This document shows positions 7,865 through 15,736 of a DNA stretch of 38,689 bases, piece by piece. Where the stretch lies: positions 1 through 38,689 of the forward strand of contig JARGNV010000007.1 of the NCBI GenBank assembly GCA_029212465.1, written 5' to 3'. The notes under the pieces were generated by a model. It searched no databases. It worked only from the letters and a program-made list of their open reading frames with translations, and was not told the origin of the DNA. The number at the start of each line of letters is the position of its first letter. The first letter of the stretch is position 1. Origin of the DNA: Legionellaceae bacterium. Its GTDB lineage: Bacteria; Pseudomonadota; Gammaproteobacteria; Legionellales; Legionellaceae. A program made the position numbers and the translations under genes.

Positions 7865-10714
7865 ATGGTTAAACCGGTTGTTCGAGTCATCGTTGGTGGA
7901 GGCGGCATAGCTGGCCTCACACTCGCTAATTTAATGAAGCGAGGAGGCAAACATGTGGCTTTTGATGTCAAAGTATTAGAGTCTCGTTCAGCAAACCAAA
8001 CCCGACGTGCCAGTATTGGTGGCGGAATCGGCTTATGGCCTCCGAGTCAGTCTGTATTGCGTCTGCTACCAGGTTATGCCGACTTCATTAAAACTAAAGG
8101 CCACGTGATGCCCTCCCCAAGTTACCGTGATATGAGAGGGCGCGTGCTAGCACAACCTAATGAACATTTCGAAAAGCGCTTTCCTGTTCAGTGTGTCAAT
8201 AGAGATGCCTTACTGCATATGCTATCAACTGAACTTGAAGGCAGTGATTCAGTGAATATTCATTATGATGCTCAAATAGAAAAGTATGAGCGCGATAGTA
8301 ATGAAGTAGTGGTTAAAACGAAGGATGGCACACTGCATCGCGGAGATATTTTCATTGCTTGTGGTGGTATTCACTCTGTTGTGCGTAATCAGCTTATGAA
8401 CGAGCGTCAACTTGCGCCTGTACACGCAACAGATTTAGGTTATACCTACTTTCGAGCCAATGTTCGCTTACCCGAACATGAGGCAGAAAAGTGGTGGTCG
8501 AGCTCCTTTGAAACATGGGGGCATGCCGATACCAAAGCACATGGTAAGCATGCTATACGATTTGGCTATGTGCCATTAAAGCCACCACACGCGTTTTGGT
8601 TTATTGCCGTTAAGACACAACCAGGCCATCCTTTTTTATCTCCCTTAAACCGAGTTAGCTTCGTCGATGAAGAAACCAAGTCTTTTTTGAAAACATTAGT
8701 TGCCACGTGGCAACCCGTTTTGAATGACGCGGGTGATGTGGCCGTTTGCTATGAAACACTACTCAACCATACTTCCGACATCCTAAGAACTGACATCGCT
8801 AAAGTTGAGCATATAGACCGCTTTCCTTGGCATTCTGAAGATAAACGCATTGTATTGCTGGGGGATGCGGCACATGCAACAGCACCTAATATTGCTCAGG
8901 GAGCAGGGCTCTGTATTGAAGATGCTGCAACTTTAGTAAGTCACTTAGATAGACCCGATTATCTAGCAGCTATCCCTGAATATGAGCAAGCGCGGAAAGA
9001 GCGTGCGAAAACCGTGCAAAACTACGCTGATGCAATTGCAGCGGCCGGCCAAATTCAAAGTCCTTTATTACAAAATTTAAGAAATAGCTTCATGCGTGCT
9101 GCTGTCGTTATGACGCCCACTCTACAAAAATACTGTTTTGAAAGCGCGGTTTCTCACAGCTTAGGAGGCACCCACAAACAGTTATTCTGGCAACCGCCTA
9201 CGTTAAATGATGCGAGTAACACCACACTCATTGACCAGGTATTAGATGAAAGTGAACAACTAACACCGGTAGTGAAGTCTTTTAAACGCTCCTCCACCGG
9301 TGGAAGCGGCTCTGGTAACGTAACGGTTGAGACCCCTCCTGGCATGCCAAGCGTCATTGCAGCAGTGCTCGGTATGCCCAAACCAATGCAGCATCAACCG
9401 TTCTATGCCGAAGTGACTCATCTGTCACCGGACGAGCAACGGTGGACACGCATCTTTGCTAATAAAACCGCTATGCAGCAGACCTATGCCACAACACACG
9501 CCTCGTTTAAAGGACGAGATATGCAAATGTATTTAAGTGAAGGTATTGGCGGGTGGCTTGATAAAGCGTTTCGTTTTATATACTCACTTGAACGAGAAAA
9601 AAATGGTGCACTGCGTTACGTATCTCAAGGAGTGACTTTCTTTGATCTATTTAAGCTCCCTCTTCCTCAGTGCCTATTACCCAAGTCGGAGTGGACTGAA
9701 ACGCCCACAACTGATGGTTGGACATTTGATGGTAAGTTAAACCTCCCAGGTATCGAGCCATTATTGACTTACTCAGGTGACTTTAAGGTTGACACCACCC
9801 CTTTAGCGCCTCAGACAAAGCGTCTTATTATTGCTGGCGGCACCGGCATGATTGGCAAAGCCATCTGTGAACATTTTATCCGCCTTGGGTATGATGTATA
9901 TTGTTTAAGCCGTCATGCAGATAGTGTAACACCCGTTCATGGCGTTAAGATGAGAGCATTAGGAGAAGATTGGTCTGATATTATTAACAGTGACAGCATT
10001 ATCGTTAATTTAAGTGGCTCGAATCCTGGCAGCAAACGCTGGAGTGACGCCGTCAAAAAAGAGATTGCCGAATCACGCTACGCCGTTATTGACACAATAC
10101 AAGATAACATCGCACGCGCTACTGCTAAACCATTAAAATACCTGCAGGCATCTGCTGTCGGTATTTATGGTGATAGTAAAGATAGTGTATTAACAGAGCG
10201 TAGTAGTGAACGAACTGCAAGCGACACGGGCACCCAGTTTAGAGTGGATGTTTGCGAGGCAATTGAAAAACGTGCATCGTCTACCGATTGTCATGTAATC
10301 AATTTGCGAATTGGCCATGTGTTGTCTAATGAAGGAGGACTTTTACCCTACCTACGTTGGGCAGGGCTCTTTGGTACCAGTCGTATTGGTAGTGGAAAGC
10401 AATACGTGCCTTTCATTCATATTAAAGATGTCGTGAGAGCTGTGGCATATATTGCCGAAGACGATACGCTCATTGATGGCGCCATCAACCTAACTGCCCC
10501 CACATCATGTACCAATGAGGAAATTTTAAAAGCATTAAAACTATTTAAATGGAGCCCAGGCATTCCATTACCTGAGCCCGTGCTTAAATACATGGTTGGT
10601 GAGTCATCTGTTGTCTTGACAGATTCAGAGCGCGTTCACCCAGAAAGGTTATTACAGCATGGTTTTGAGTTTGAATATGATACCGTCACCGATGCACTGC
10701 ATGGTTTAAGGTAA
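7865..10714 (+). CDS. FAD-dependent monooxygenase / DUF4166-like / SDR (TIGR01777) fusion
   Basis: About 949 residues from ATG 7865, chosen because AAAAGG lies 8 nt upstream; a GTG at 7832 would add 11 residues before the FAD motif. Residues 1-430 are an aromatic-ring-hydroxylase type flavoprotein, with a GGGGIAGLTLANL Rossmann motif near the N-terminus and GDAAHATAPNIAQGAG at about 334. Residues 520-640 look like DUF4166 (GWTFDGKLNLPGIEPLLTYS). From 653 there is a complete extended SDR of the TIGR01777/SDR39U1 kind: GGTGMIG at ~658, AVGIYGD, NLRIGHVLS, and FIHIKDVVRAV. A low-complexity Gly/Ser linker (GGSGSGN) sits near 485. One polypeptide could oxidise and then reduce or epimerise a lipophilic substrate; this is inference. 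It stands alone between the amidoligase cluster and a transposon. Confidence 0.85.
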   Translation: MVKPVVRVIVGGGGIAGLTLANLMKRGGKHVAFDVKVLESRSANQTRRASIGGGIGLWPPSQSVLRLLPGYADFIKTKGHVMPSPSYRDMRGRVLAQPNEHFEKRFPVQCVNRDALLHMLSTELEGSDSVNIHYDAQIEKYERDSNEVVVKTKDGTLHRGDIFIACGGIHSVVRNQLMNERQLAPVHATDLGYTYFRANVRLPEHEAEKWWSSSFETWGHADTKAHGKHAIRFGYVPLKPPHAFWFIAVKTQPGHPFLSPLNRVSFVDEETKSFLKTLVATWQPVLNDAGDVAVCYETLLNHTSDILRTDIAKVEHIDRFPWHSEDKRIVLLGDAAHATAPNIAQGAGLCIEDAATLVSHLDRPDYLAAIPEYEQARKERAKTVQNYADAIAAAGQIQSPLLQNLRNSFMRAAVVMTPTLQKYCFESAVSHSLGGTHKQLFWQPPTLNDASNTTLIDQVLDESEQLTPVVKSFKRSSTGGSGSGNVTVETPPGMPSVIAAVLGMPKPMQHQPFYAEVTHLSPDEQRWTRIFANKTAMQQTYATTHASFKGRDMQMYLSEGIGGWLDKAFRFIYSLEREKNGALRYVSQGVTFFDLFKLPLPQCLLPKSEWTETPTTDGWTFDGKLNLPGIEPLLTYSGDFKVDTTPLAPQTKRLIIAGGTGMIGKAICEHFIRLGYDVYCLSRHADSVTPVHGVKMRALGEDWSDIINSDSIIVNLSGSNPGSKRWSDAVKKEIAESRYAVIDTIQDNIARATAKPLKYLQASAVGIYGDSKDSVLTERSSERTASDTGTQFRVDVCEAIEKRASSTDCHVINLRIGHVLSNEGGLLPYLRWAGLFGTSRIGSGKQYVPFIHIKDVVRAVAYIAEDDTLIDGAINLTAPTSCTNEEILKALKLFKWSPGIPLPEPVLKYMVGESSVVLTDSERVHPERLLQHGFEFEYDTVTDALHGLR

Positions 10715-10759
10715 GGAGATATAGTTTTTGCAAATCGTGTGGATATATTTTGTGCTAAT

Positions 10760-10774
10760 TATCACTTTTCTAAG
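10760..10774 (+). repeat. Left terminal inverted repeat of the Tn402-like element
   Basis: TATCACTTTTCTAAG matches the reverse complement of the right end (TGTCACTTTTCTAAG) with one change, at the second base. The canonical TGT terminus survives only on the right, so the left terminus is probably mutated. Confidence 0.75.
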
Positions 10775-10924
10775 CTGATGTCAGCAGTGGTTACTAAAGC
10801 CCTCGTATCACCTTGATCCTCAAACAATAAAATGTCATAGTCAATGTCATCAACATTCAAACTACCTGTCATTGTGTTGCACATTGTCTAAGCCAATGTC
10901 AATCTGTCGTAGAAGAGAGGGATT

Positions 10925-11190
10925 ATGACAGATTTTTCTCAAATCGCAGATAGAATGGAATGAAGCAAATCGTCATGCATTGGTTGTGCGCCCACTACTT
11001 GAATTCAATCATTGTCCACGAGAAAAAGTACGTGCAGCCGCTGCTGAATTGGGGTTGTCCGAACGACAAATATATCGGCTAATCCAACGGTTACGCGAGT
11101 TAGATGGTGAGCTCACCGCTTTATTACCCAGAGGCTCTACTGGTCGCTAATGCTCCCCTTGATTGGCTACAAATAGATCATACGCCAGTG
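10925..11190 (+). pseudogene. tniA: tniA-like transposase N-terminal remnant
   Basis: The conceptual product starts MTDFSQIADR, changes frame near 10950, and continues from about 10947 as IEWNEANRHALVVRPLLEF and on through a helix-turn-helix segment (AAAAELGLSERQIYRLIQRL) to LLPRGSTGR. It then needs a second frame change near 11148 to read ANAPLDWLQIDHTPV, which contains the first Asp of the DDE integrase core (QIDHT) of TniA/TnsB/Mu-type transposases. The remaining catalytic core is absent. Two frameshifts plus a deletion mean it is dead. Order and position at the left end of the element match tniA. Confidence 0.75.
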
Positions 11191-11436
11191 TATAGTGTGA
11201 GTCACAAAACATTTTGCCTCCGTGCATTAGGCATACCCATTGAGGATAATGAAGCAAGACAATTTTATAAACCAACCAAAGAAGTGCTGCAACGATTATC
11301 TGATGGCTCTGGTATCGCTGTTGATGTGCTTGAGCAAATGACTTTTGAATGTATTTGGGATAGGCTAATGGATGAAATGAGCCAACAACTCGAAACGCCA
11401 GAAGGCCAGGCTACTTTAAAAGCCATGGGATGGTGA
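11191..11436 (+). pseudogene. tniQ-like remnant fused to the tniA tail
   Basis: Directly after the tniA fragment the open frame changes character: SHKTFCLRALGIPIED, then EVLQRLSDGSGIAVDVLEQM, ending QATLKAMGW. The second stretch resembles the N-terminal region of TniQ/TnsD-type target-selection proteins, where a segment of the form LERLAxxTGVxxxxLxxMTL is typical. If so, an internal deletion joined tniA codons to tniQ codons and removed tniB entirely. The family call is moderate, since only about 80 residues remain and no catalytic motif is expected. Confidence 0.45.
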
Positions 11437-11507
11437 TTTACTTCAAATGATATGTTGAATTTTTTTAAAAAATTCACATTTCAAAGAGTCTGTCCGGCTC
11501 GAAAAAG

Positions 11508-12407
11508 TTAACGTAATTGCATTCCGCTTTGCGGATAGTCATCTGTTTCAACCGCATGCCTTAATGCTTCCGCATCTAGCTCCGCAAGTTGTTCAATTGT
11601 TGTTCTTCCGTCAACAATTGCATCAATACAACCTTGGCGACCAAGAGCAAATTCACCTATATTACTTATTTGTATTTCATCTAAAGCTTTAAAATCTTGA
11701 ACAGAAATTATACCGTTACGTATTGCCTCTATGACGGTAGGTTTATTTAATATATGTTCTTCTGCCGCCATAAATTTCAATATATCATCCTTAAAAATTT
11801 CCAAGGCTTGATCACTTAGATCGTCGGGCACAGGCACAGTAGTATCCTCTACTGTATGAGGCACGTCTTCAGTTTGAAGATTATGCTCAGAGTTTTGATT
11901 TGTAGCTTGCTGGTGGAGTTGTGCCATATCATCAAACAATTGTCTTGTTCGTTGACTTGGTGCCGGTGGTTCGTGAGATATTAAGTGAAATAGTTGACGA
12001 GAAAACCCTGTGATTATCCGTGCAAATGGTCCTGGTTCAGGCTGTTGAGTAATGTTTTGAGGATTTTTTAATTGAAATTTTGTTTTTTCTATGTTATCCG
12101 GATTGAATGACGAATCAAAATGAAAAATAGAGTTTAGCTCTTCAAGTGTAAATGGTTCACTACGCATTTTATTATCAGGAAATAAAGCAGCTTGATCTGC
12201 TTGTTTTATTTGTTCTCGGGTAATTGGCCAATACTCTGGAGCCCTTGTTTCGGGATCATATTTTAGTTTATCCAGCTCTTGTATTGTTGCGCATAGTTTA
12301 AATTTATCGCTCTTACCAGTCTGTTTACTAGCAACAAGATAAAACTTGGCTCGTTCATCATTAATATCCACATCCTCTAGCTCTACAGGATCATAGAAAG
12401 TCGGCAT
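11508..12407 (-). CDS. Unrecognised protein with C-terminal helical repeats, transposon cargo; possible effector
   Basis: 299 residues, not assigned to a family. Hydrophilic, with no signal peptide or membrane segment. Residues ~222-288 hold two related units of about 35 residues, centred on IEAIRNGIISVQDFKALDE and IDAIVDGRTTIEQLAELDAE. This alternating pattern (xAIxxGxxxxxxxxxLD) recalls short repeats found in Legionella proteins of unknown or effector function. The middle (about 100-215) is Gln/Pro/Asp/Glu rich and probably disordered. The gene is the only intact non-transposition gene between the ends of the Tn402-like element, on the opposite strand to the tni remnants. The ribosome binding site is weak (GGA, 11 nt before ATG). 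A translocated effector role is a guess from repeats and genome type. Confidence 0.6.
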   Translation of the reverse strand: MPTFYDPVELEDVDINDERAKFYLVASKQTGKSDKFKLCATIQELDKLKYDPETRAPEYWPITREQIKQADQAALFPDNKMRSEPFTLEELNSIFHFDSSFNPDNIEKTKFQLKNPQNITQQPEPGPFARIITGFSRQLFHLISHEPPAPSQRTRQLFDDMAQLHQQATNQNSEHNLQTEDVPHTVEDTTVPVPDDLSDQALEIFKDDILKFMAAEEHILNKPTVIEAIRNGIISVQDFKALDEIQISNIGEFALGRQGCIDAIVDGRTTIEQLAELDAEALRHAVETDDYPQSGMQLR

Positions 12408-12630
12408 ATGTAAATTTCCAGTGAAGTACTAGTAGTTGAATTATAGCACAAGGCATTGTCTGTATATCGTAGCAACGCGAAAATTATGATAACCAGCCTT
12501 ACCTGACACATAGCGCATGACCAATTCAGTTGTGTTAAATGTGCGCTACTACGGAATGTCCGGAAGAGCCATACTTTTCTTGACTTAATTAGGTTGCTAA
12601 TAAAACTTGAAAAACCTAACGTTAAACCAA

Positions 12631-12701
12631 TTGCACAAACGACCGTTTGCGCAACAAAATTAGGCGTGCCACAGCTAAAGGGCTTGCTTGTTGCGAACAA
12701 G
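12631..12701. promoter_or_regulatory. Candidate res (resolution) site
   Basis: Two dyads lie just upstream of the resolvase: 12631-12654 (TTGCACAAAC / GTTTGCGCAA, one mismatch, short spacer) and 12687-12701 (CTTGTTGCGAACAAG, arms CTTGTT/AACAAG). Serine resolvases of the Tn3/Tn402 class bind two or three such imperfect dyads in a res site next to their own gene, so this is the expected position. A third, poorer pair (TTGC at 12705 and GGCAA at 12724) may complete it. Confidence 0.5.
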
Positions 12702-12704
12702 GTA

Positions 12705-13298
12705 TTGCATAATAGAATCAAATGGCAACATGTTTTTGCAAACATTCTTATCGGCTATGCTCGCGTATCAACTCAAGATCAAGACAACTCAGCTCAAATT
12801 GCTGCGCTTAATGCTGCAGGATGTGAAACGATCTTTGAAGAGAAAGCCAGTGGAGGACGATGGGATAGACCTGAATTGCATCGCTTACTTGGGCAGCTAC
12901 GCAAAGGTGATATTCTTGTGGTCTGGAAATTAGATCGTTTGTCACGCTCTTTAAAGGATGTCCTGCTGTTAATCGAAAAAGTTGAGCTGTCCAATGCTGG
13001 ATTTCAAAGTTTAACCGAGGCGATTGATACTACTTCGCCGGGTGGTCGCATGATGATGCAGATTGTTGGTTCGTTTGCTGAGTTTGAAAGAGCGATGTTA
13101 CGTGAGCGCACCCGAAATGGTTTAAATGCCGCTCGTAAAGAAGGGCGTGTTGGTGGTCGTCGCCCAAAACTCTCAACACACCAGGCACAAGAAATCGTAT
13201 GCTTGGTTAGTTCCGGGAAGAAGACCGCCGCAGATGCTGCCCGACTTTTCAATGTTCATCCGGCAACGGTCTCACGCTTGCTTGCGCGTAACAAATAA
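12705..13298 (+). CDS. Serine resolvase, Tn402 TniR / Tn3 TnpR type
   Basis: The catalytic domain begins ILIGYARVSTQDQDNSAQ with the nucleophile Ser in ARVS, followed by ASGGRWDRPELHRLL, VVWKLDRLSRSLKDV and EFERAMLRERTRNG. The C-terminal DNA-binding helix-turn-helix is KKTAADAARLFNVHPATVSR. It resolves cointegrates made by replicative transposition by acting on the adjacent res site. The start is uncertain: the family usually begins MLIGYARVS, but here the matching codon is ATT (12744). In-frame alternatives are TTG 12705, TTG 12684 and ATG 12594; the longer ones would run through the res dyads. The reading frame and all catalytic residues are intact although the rest of the transposition module is broken. 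Confidence 0.9.
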   Translation: MHNRIKWQHVFANILIGYARVSTQDQDNSAQIAALNAAGCETIFEEKASGGRWDRPELHRLLGQLRKGDILVVWKLDRLSRSLKDVLLLIEKVELSNAGFQSLTEAIDTTSPGGRMMMQIVGSFAEFERAMLRERTRNGLNAARKEGRVGGRRPKLSTHQAQEIVCLVSSGKKTAADAARLFNVHPATVSRLLARNK

Positions 13299-13401
13299 AC
13301 ATTGGGATGTTAGCTAATCATGTCATTTCAATTCGTCATTATAAACCGATCATCATTTCAGCATTCTGCTGACATTGACTTTGACAATCCGCTGACACTG
13401 A

Positions 13402-13416
13402 CTTAGAAAAGTGACA
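13402..13416 (-). repeat. Right terminal inverted repeat of the Tn402-like element
   Basis: CTTAGAAAAGTGACA ends in ACA (TGT in reverse), the canonical terminus of Tn7/Tn402/Mu-type elements. Three inverted TGTCA motifs lie within 45 bp inside it. Confidence 0.75.
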
Positions 13417-13452
13417 GTTACACATATCATTTATTTATGAAGCGCGATGCAT

Positions 13453-14427
13453 TTACTCTCTCCATCCTAGCTGCAGACCGGCAAATTTTGGTCTAACAAT
13501 AGGTCGCCACTCCCACTTTGAAGTTTGATTGCTAGACTTCTCGTCAGAGGCATAGCGAAGCTGAGTGGCTTTTGAAATGCCAACACCAACAAGGGCACCA
13601 ACGAAGAGATCAGAAAACCAGTGGCTCTCGCGACCCAGCAAAGTAAAGGCTGTGGCTAGGCCATAAGGAATCCAATAATTCTGATACTCGGATGCGAAGA
13701 TGTCGGCAACACCAAACCACATGGCGCTACGAAAAGAAGTGAAAGACTTTAGTCGAATACCCCAGTAGTCCGAAGTCCTATCATCGCCCCCCCAAAACGA
13801 GGAAAAGTTACCGTTCAAGATGGTATTATCCGGCCCCCACTCTGGATAATCACGCGCAAAAGCAAAGCGAATGGGGATAGTATATATTAGCGTGTAACTC
13901 CAAACCTTAATTGAAAGTAAACTCGCACGATAGAGCTTGGTATTTTCGGCCAACATCGCATAACCATACATAACAGGAAGAAGATAAGTAAAGGCTGAGT
14001 CATAAGCCATGAAGCCTGGAACATACCAAGACTGGGGCGTGAAATCTGCTTCGGTCAATCCTGCATTGGTTGTCACCTCTTGGCCGCTATGCAGGGCACG
14101 GGTCAGCGGCTTGTCCAAAGCTATCGCACCCAGGCTCGCCCCAATGCCCCAAGCCATTGGCACATAGTTGCGCTCCATAAATGGATATTTGGCGATACCC
14201 CACAGGTCGCCTGGCATCTGAATAAAGTAATCTCCCAAATTAGGCCAAAAACAGCTGGTTAAAGGGGCGTTCATACACAAATGTGAGGACGATGCTTTGG
14301 CTTGGCTTCCTCCCTCAAGATAGGCATGTGAAAAGAAATCTACTTCCGAACTAGGTGTTGAGGGAGACGCCTGTGCAATTAAAGGAGCAATTGCCGCCAA
14401 TAAAAAAAACATACCCTTTGCAAACAT
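13453..14427 (-). CDS. PAP2-superfamily-like exported protein with altered catalytic motifs
   Basis: About 324 residues from ATG 14427 (AGGGAGAG 9 nt upstream; a longer frame starts at 14457). Residues 1-20 form a Sec signal peptide ending LIAQA-S. Several hydrophobic segments follow (around LGAIALDK, FTYLLPVMYGYAML and WSYTLIYTIPI). The end resembles the third PAP2 phosphatase motif: GRESHWFSDLFVGALVG has R, H and D in order, but with R-to-H spacing two residues shorter than usual. At the place of the PSGH motif the sequence reads FTSFRSAMWFG, without the catalytic His, and motif 1 reads RFAFARDYP. It may be a divergent lipid or undecaprenyl phosphatase or a non-catalytic relative. It lies between the transposon and the tRNA-Arg relic island. 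Confidence 0.65.
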   Translation of the reverse strand: MFAKGMFFLLAAIAPLIAQASPSTPSSEVDFFSHAYLEGGSQAKASSSHLCMNAPLTSCFWPNLGDYFIQMPGDLWGIAKYPFMERNYVPMAWGIGASLGAIALDKPLTRALHSGQEVTTNAGLTEADFTPQSWYVPGFMAYDSAFTYLLPVMYGYAMLAENTKLYRASLLSIKVWSYTLIYTIPIRFAFARDYPEWGPDNTILNGNFSSFWGGDDRTSDYWGIRLKSFTSFRSAMWFGVADIFASEYQNYWIPYGLATAFTLLGRESHWFSDLFVGALVGVGISKATQLRYASDEKSSNQTSKWEWRPIVRPKFAGLQLGWRE

Positions 14428-14707
14428 CACCTCTACTCTCCCTGAGAATCTAGACAAATCGAAACATTATCCCTTTGTCCGAGACGAAAATTCTGGAGTA
14501 TACTCAATAAAACTTCGAAGCACAAAACACTTATCAGTGACTACCAGGGCAAAATCATACTTTGCGCTGAATTTGACCAAGGGTGTTGCGTTATGCGCAT
14601 CTTTCAAGTGAGCATCTTAGAGTTTCGGCTGAACGCGTTTAGACACGTTTTGGTCACAGTAACTTGGATTTTTGGACACAAATTAAAGCTAAGTGCTTGA
14701 TTTTAAA
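14428..14707. other. Intergenic, no gene seen
   Basis: About 280 bp between the PAP2-like start and the tRNA duplication. It must hold the PAP2 gene promoter on the minus strand, but I see no convincing -35/-10 pair. Short open frames here have no recognisable product. Confidence 0.5.
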
Positions 14708-14754
14708 TGGCGCGCTCGGAGGGGCTCGAACCCCCGACACCTTGGTTCGAAGCC
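14708..14754 (-). repeat. Attachment-site copy: 3' fragment of tRNA-Arg
   Basis: These 47 bp match the 3' half of the intact tRNA-Arg gene (17136-17182), including the CCA end, T-arm and part of the anticodon stem, with one mismatch at 14724. Identity stops inside the anticodon arm. This is the pattern left when an integrase inserts an element at the 3' end of a tRNA: the intact gene is at one boundary and the displaced 3' fragment at the other. The enclosed island is 14755-17135. Confidence 0.85.
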
Positions 14755-14846
14755 CGGTATTTTAAAAATAACCTATTGATTTTATATAACTTTTAATTGC
14801 TGCCGCCCACTACAAATGCTCAATTTATCATAACAATGCTGGACTG

Positions 14847-14866
14847 ATCCCCACAAAATCCCCACA
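14847..14866 (+). repeat. 20-bp direct repeat, left copy
   Basis: ATCCCCACAAAATCCCCACA is identical to 17048-17067 and in the same orientation. It lies 92 bp inside the left tRNA-derived repeat. Each copy itself contains two tandem ATCCCCACA units separated by AA. It could be an integrase arm-binding site. Confidence 0.6.
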
Positions 14867-14981
14867 GTAGAATTTCGAACAGAAAGTTAACGTAACTCGC
14901 CATAAGGGGTAAGCAGTTTATAAACCCCCTCTAAACATTAATGAACTATATCAGTGGTTGCCATAACTGCATGAGTTAATA

Positions 14982-15623
14982 TCACACACCATGTTTGGGA
15001 TAATTTCGTTCTGCAAGCATACCTCCTATAAGAACATCATCTTCAGGCTGCCAACACGTAATTACAGCACTCTCTTTAGGATTCAGATTAGGGCCAAAAA
15101 ACGTAAATGCCACTTGTTGAAAGGCTGATCCCTCTTTTTTATGCTTGATTTCAGATCTTAAATTTTCAACTTTCACTTGGTCAGAGTGGCTAGAGACAGA
15201 TTTCTTATAAAGAGCTTCAGTATAAAGTCCCGTAATATCTTCACACGTCTCAGAATGAACATTATCAGGGTCAAATGCAAACCTGTAATAATTAGAGGGG
15301 CGTGCAATTTTTTGACGATGAACATCAGTGTATAGGCCTATGTTATCTTGTGAAACATAGCGCCCTCTCTGTCCAACAGCAGTGACATGAAGTTCTGTTT
15401 TTGGACCTTCTCCTCTATCGTACTCGCTAGAATCAATTGGTGGTAAATTGATGGCCGTTACTGTACAACAAGTAGTACCCCTAGGGAAGGAGGCAATTTC
15501 TGTTTCTCCATGTACTAACACTTCCAGATTTTGTAGAGGATTAAAATCACGATCACGAGCGACTACATTTTTAGCAAACAAACCTGCCACTAATACGACC
15601 GCAGCTTTTATAAGCTTATACAT
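14982..15623 (-). CDS. Secreted hypothetical protein
   Basis: 213 residues, family not recognised. The N-terminus MYKLIKAAVVLVAGLFAKNV followed by VARDRD looks like a Sec signal peptide with cleavage near VVA-R. The mature part is hydrophilic with scattered Cys (TTCCTV, SETCED, VITCWQ), which could form disulfides in the periplasm or outside. It is the only intact non-transposase gene of the relic island, transcribed away from the insertion sequence. A TTGACT (minus strand, about 15673-15678) upstream might be a -35 box. No homologue comes to mind; virulence or host interaction would be speculation. Confidence 0.6.
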   Translation of the reverse strand: MYKLIKAAVVLVAGLFAKNVVARDRDFNPLQNLEVLVHGETEIASFPRGTTCCTVTAINLPPIDSSEYDRGEGPKTELHVTAVGQRGRYVSQDNIGLYTDVHRQKIARPSNYYRFAFDPDNVHSETCEDITGLYTEALYKKSVSSHSDQVKVENLRSEIKHKKEGSAFQQVAFTFFGPNLNPKESAVITCWQPEDDVLIGGMLAERNYPKHGV

Positions 15624-15736
15624 AAATCAACCAATCACAAAAATGAATTATTTTTAACCATAATAGCAAATAAGTCAATATGGTAATTTTTTATAACGTG
15701 TATATATGATCTTGCCCCGAAAAAACAGACACCTTA

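Larger units (their letters stand above)
10760..13416. mobile_element. Degenerate Tn402/Tn5053-like transposon with cargo gene
   Basis: The ends are inverted repeats: TATCACTTTTCTAAG at 10760-10774 against CTTAGAAAAGTGACA at 13402-13416, 14 of 15 matching. Inside each end TGTCA motifs recur (left: 10779, 10833, 10845, 10867, 10897; right, inverted: 13370, 13382, 13393, 13412), as expected for binding sites of a TnsB/TniA-type transposase. The content fits too: remnants of tniA and a tniQ-like gene, a res-like region and a serine resolvase. No 5-bp target duplication is visible (CTAAT before, GTTAC after), so the insertion is old or the flanks rearranged. With tniA and tniB destroyed it cannot move by itself. 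Confidence 0.8.

Noticed and set aside
10831-10910. TGTCA repeats at the left end of the transposon as a CRISPR-like array
   Set aside because: Units are only 5-7 bp, irregularly spaced, and recur inverted at the other end, which fits transposase binding sites.
12383-12745. 120-residue minus-strand open frame between the cargo gene and the resolvase
   Set aside because: Composition is not protein-like (many Cys, Leu and Phe), it runs through the res dyads and overlaps the resolvase start; no ribosome binding site.
10760-13416. CRISPR-associated transposon
   Set aside because: A tniQ-like remnant is present, but there is no cas gene, repeat array or guide RNA between the ends.
10755-13421. 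Target-site duplication of the Tn402-like element
   Set aside because: The 5-bp flanks CTAAT and GTTAC do not match, in any nearby register tried.
14740-14790. A second complete tRNA-Arg gene at the left attachment copy
   Set aside because: Identity ends in the anticodon arm; D-arm and 5' acceptor strand are missing, so it cannot fold as a tRNA.
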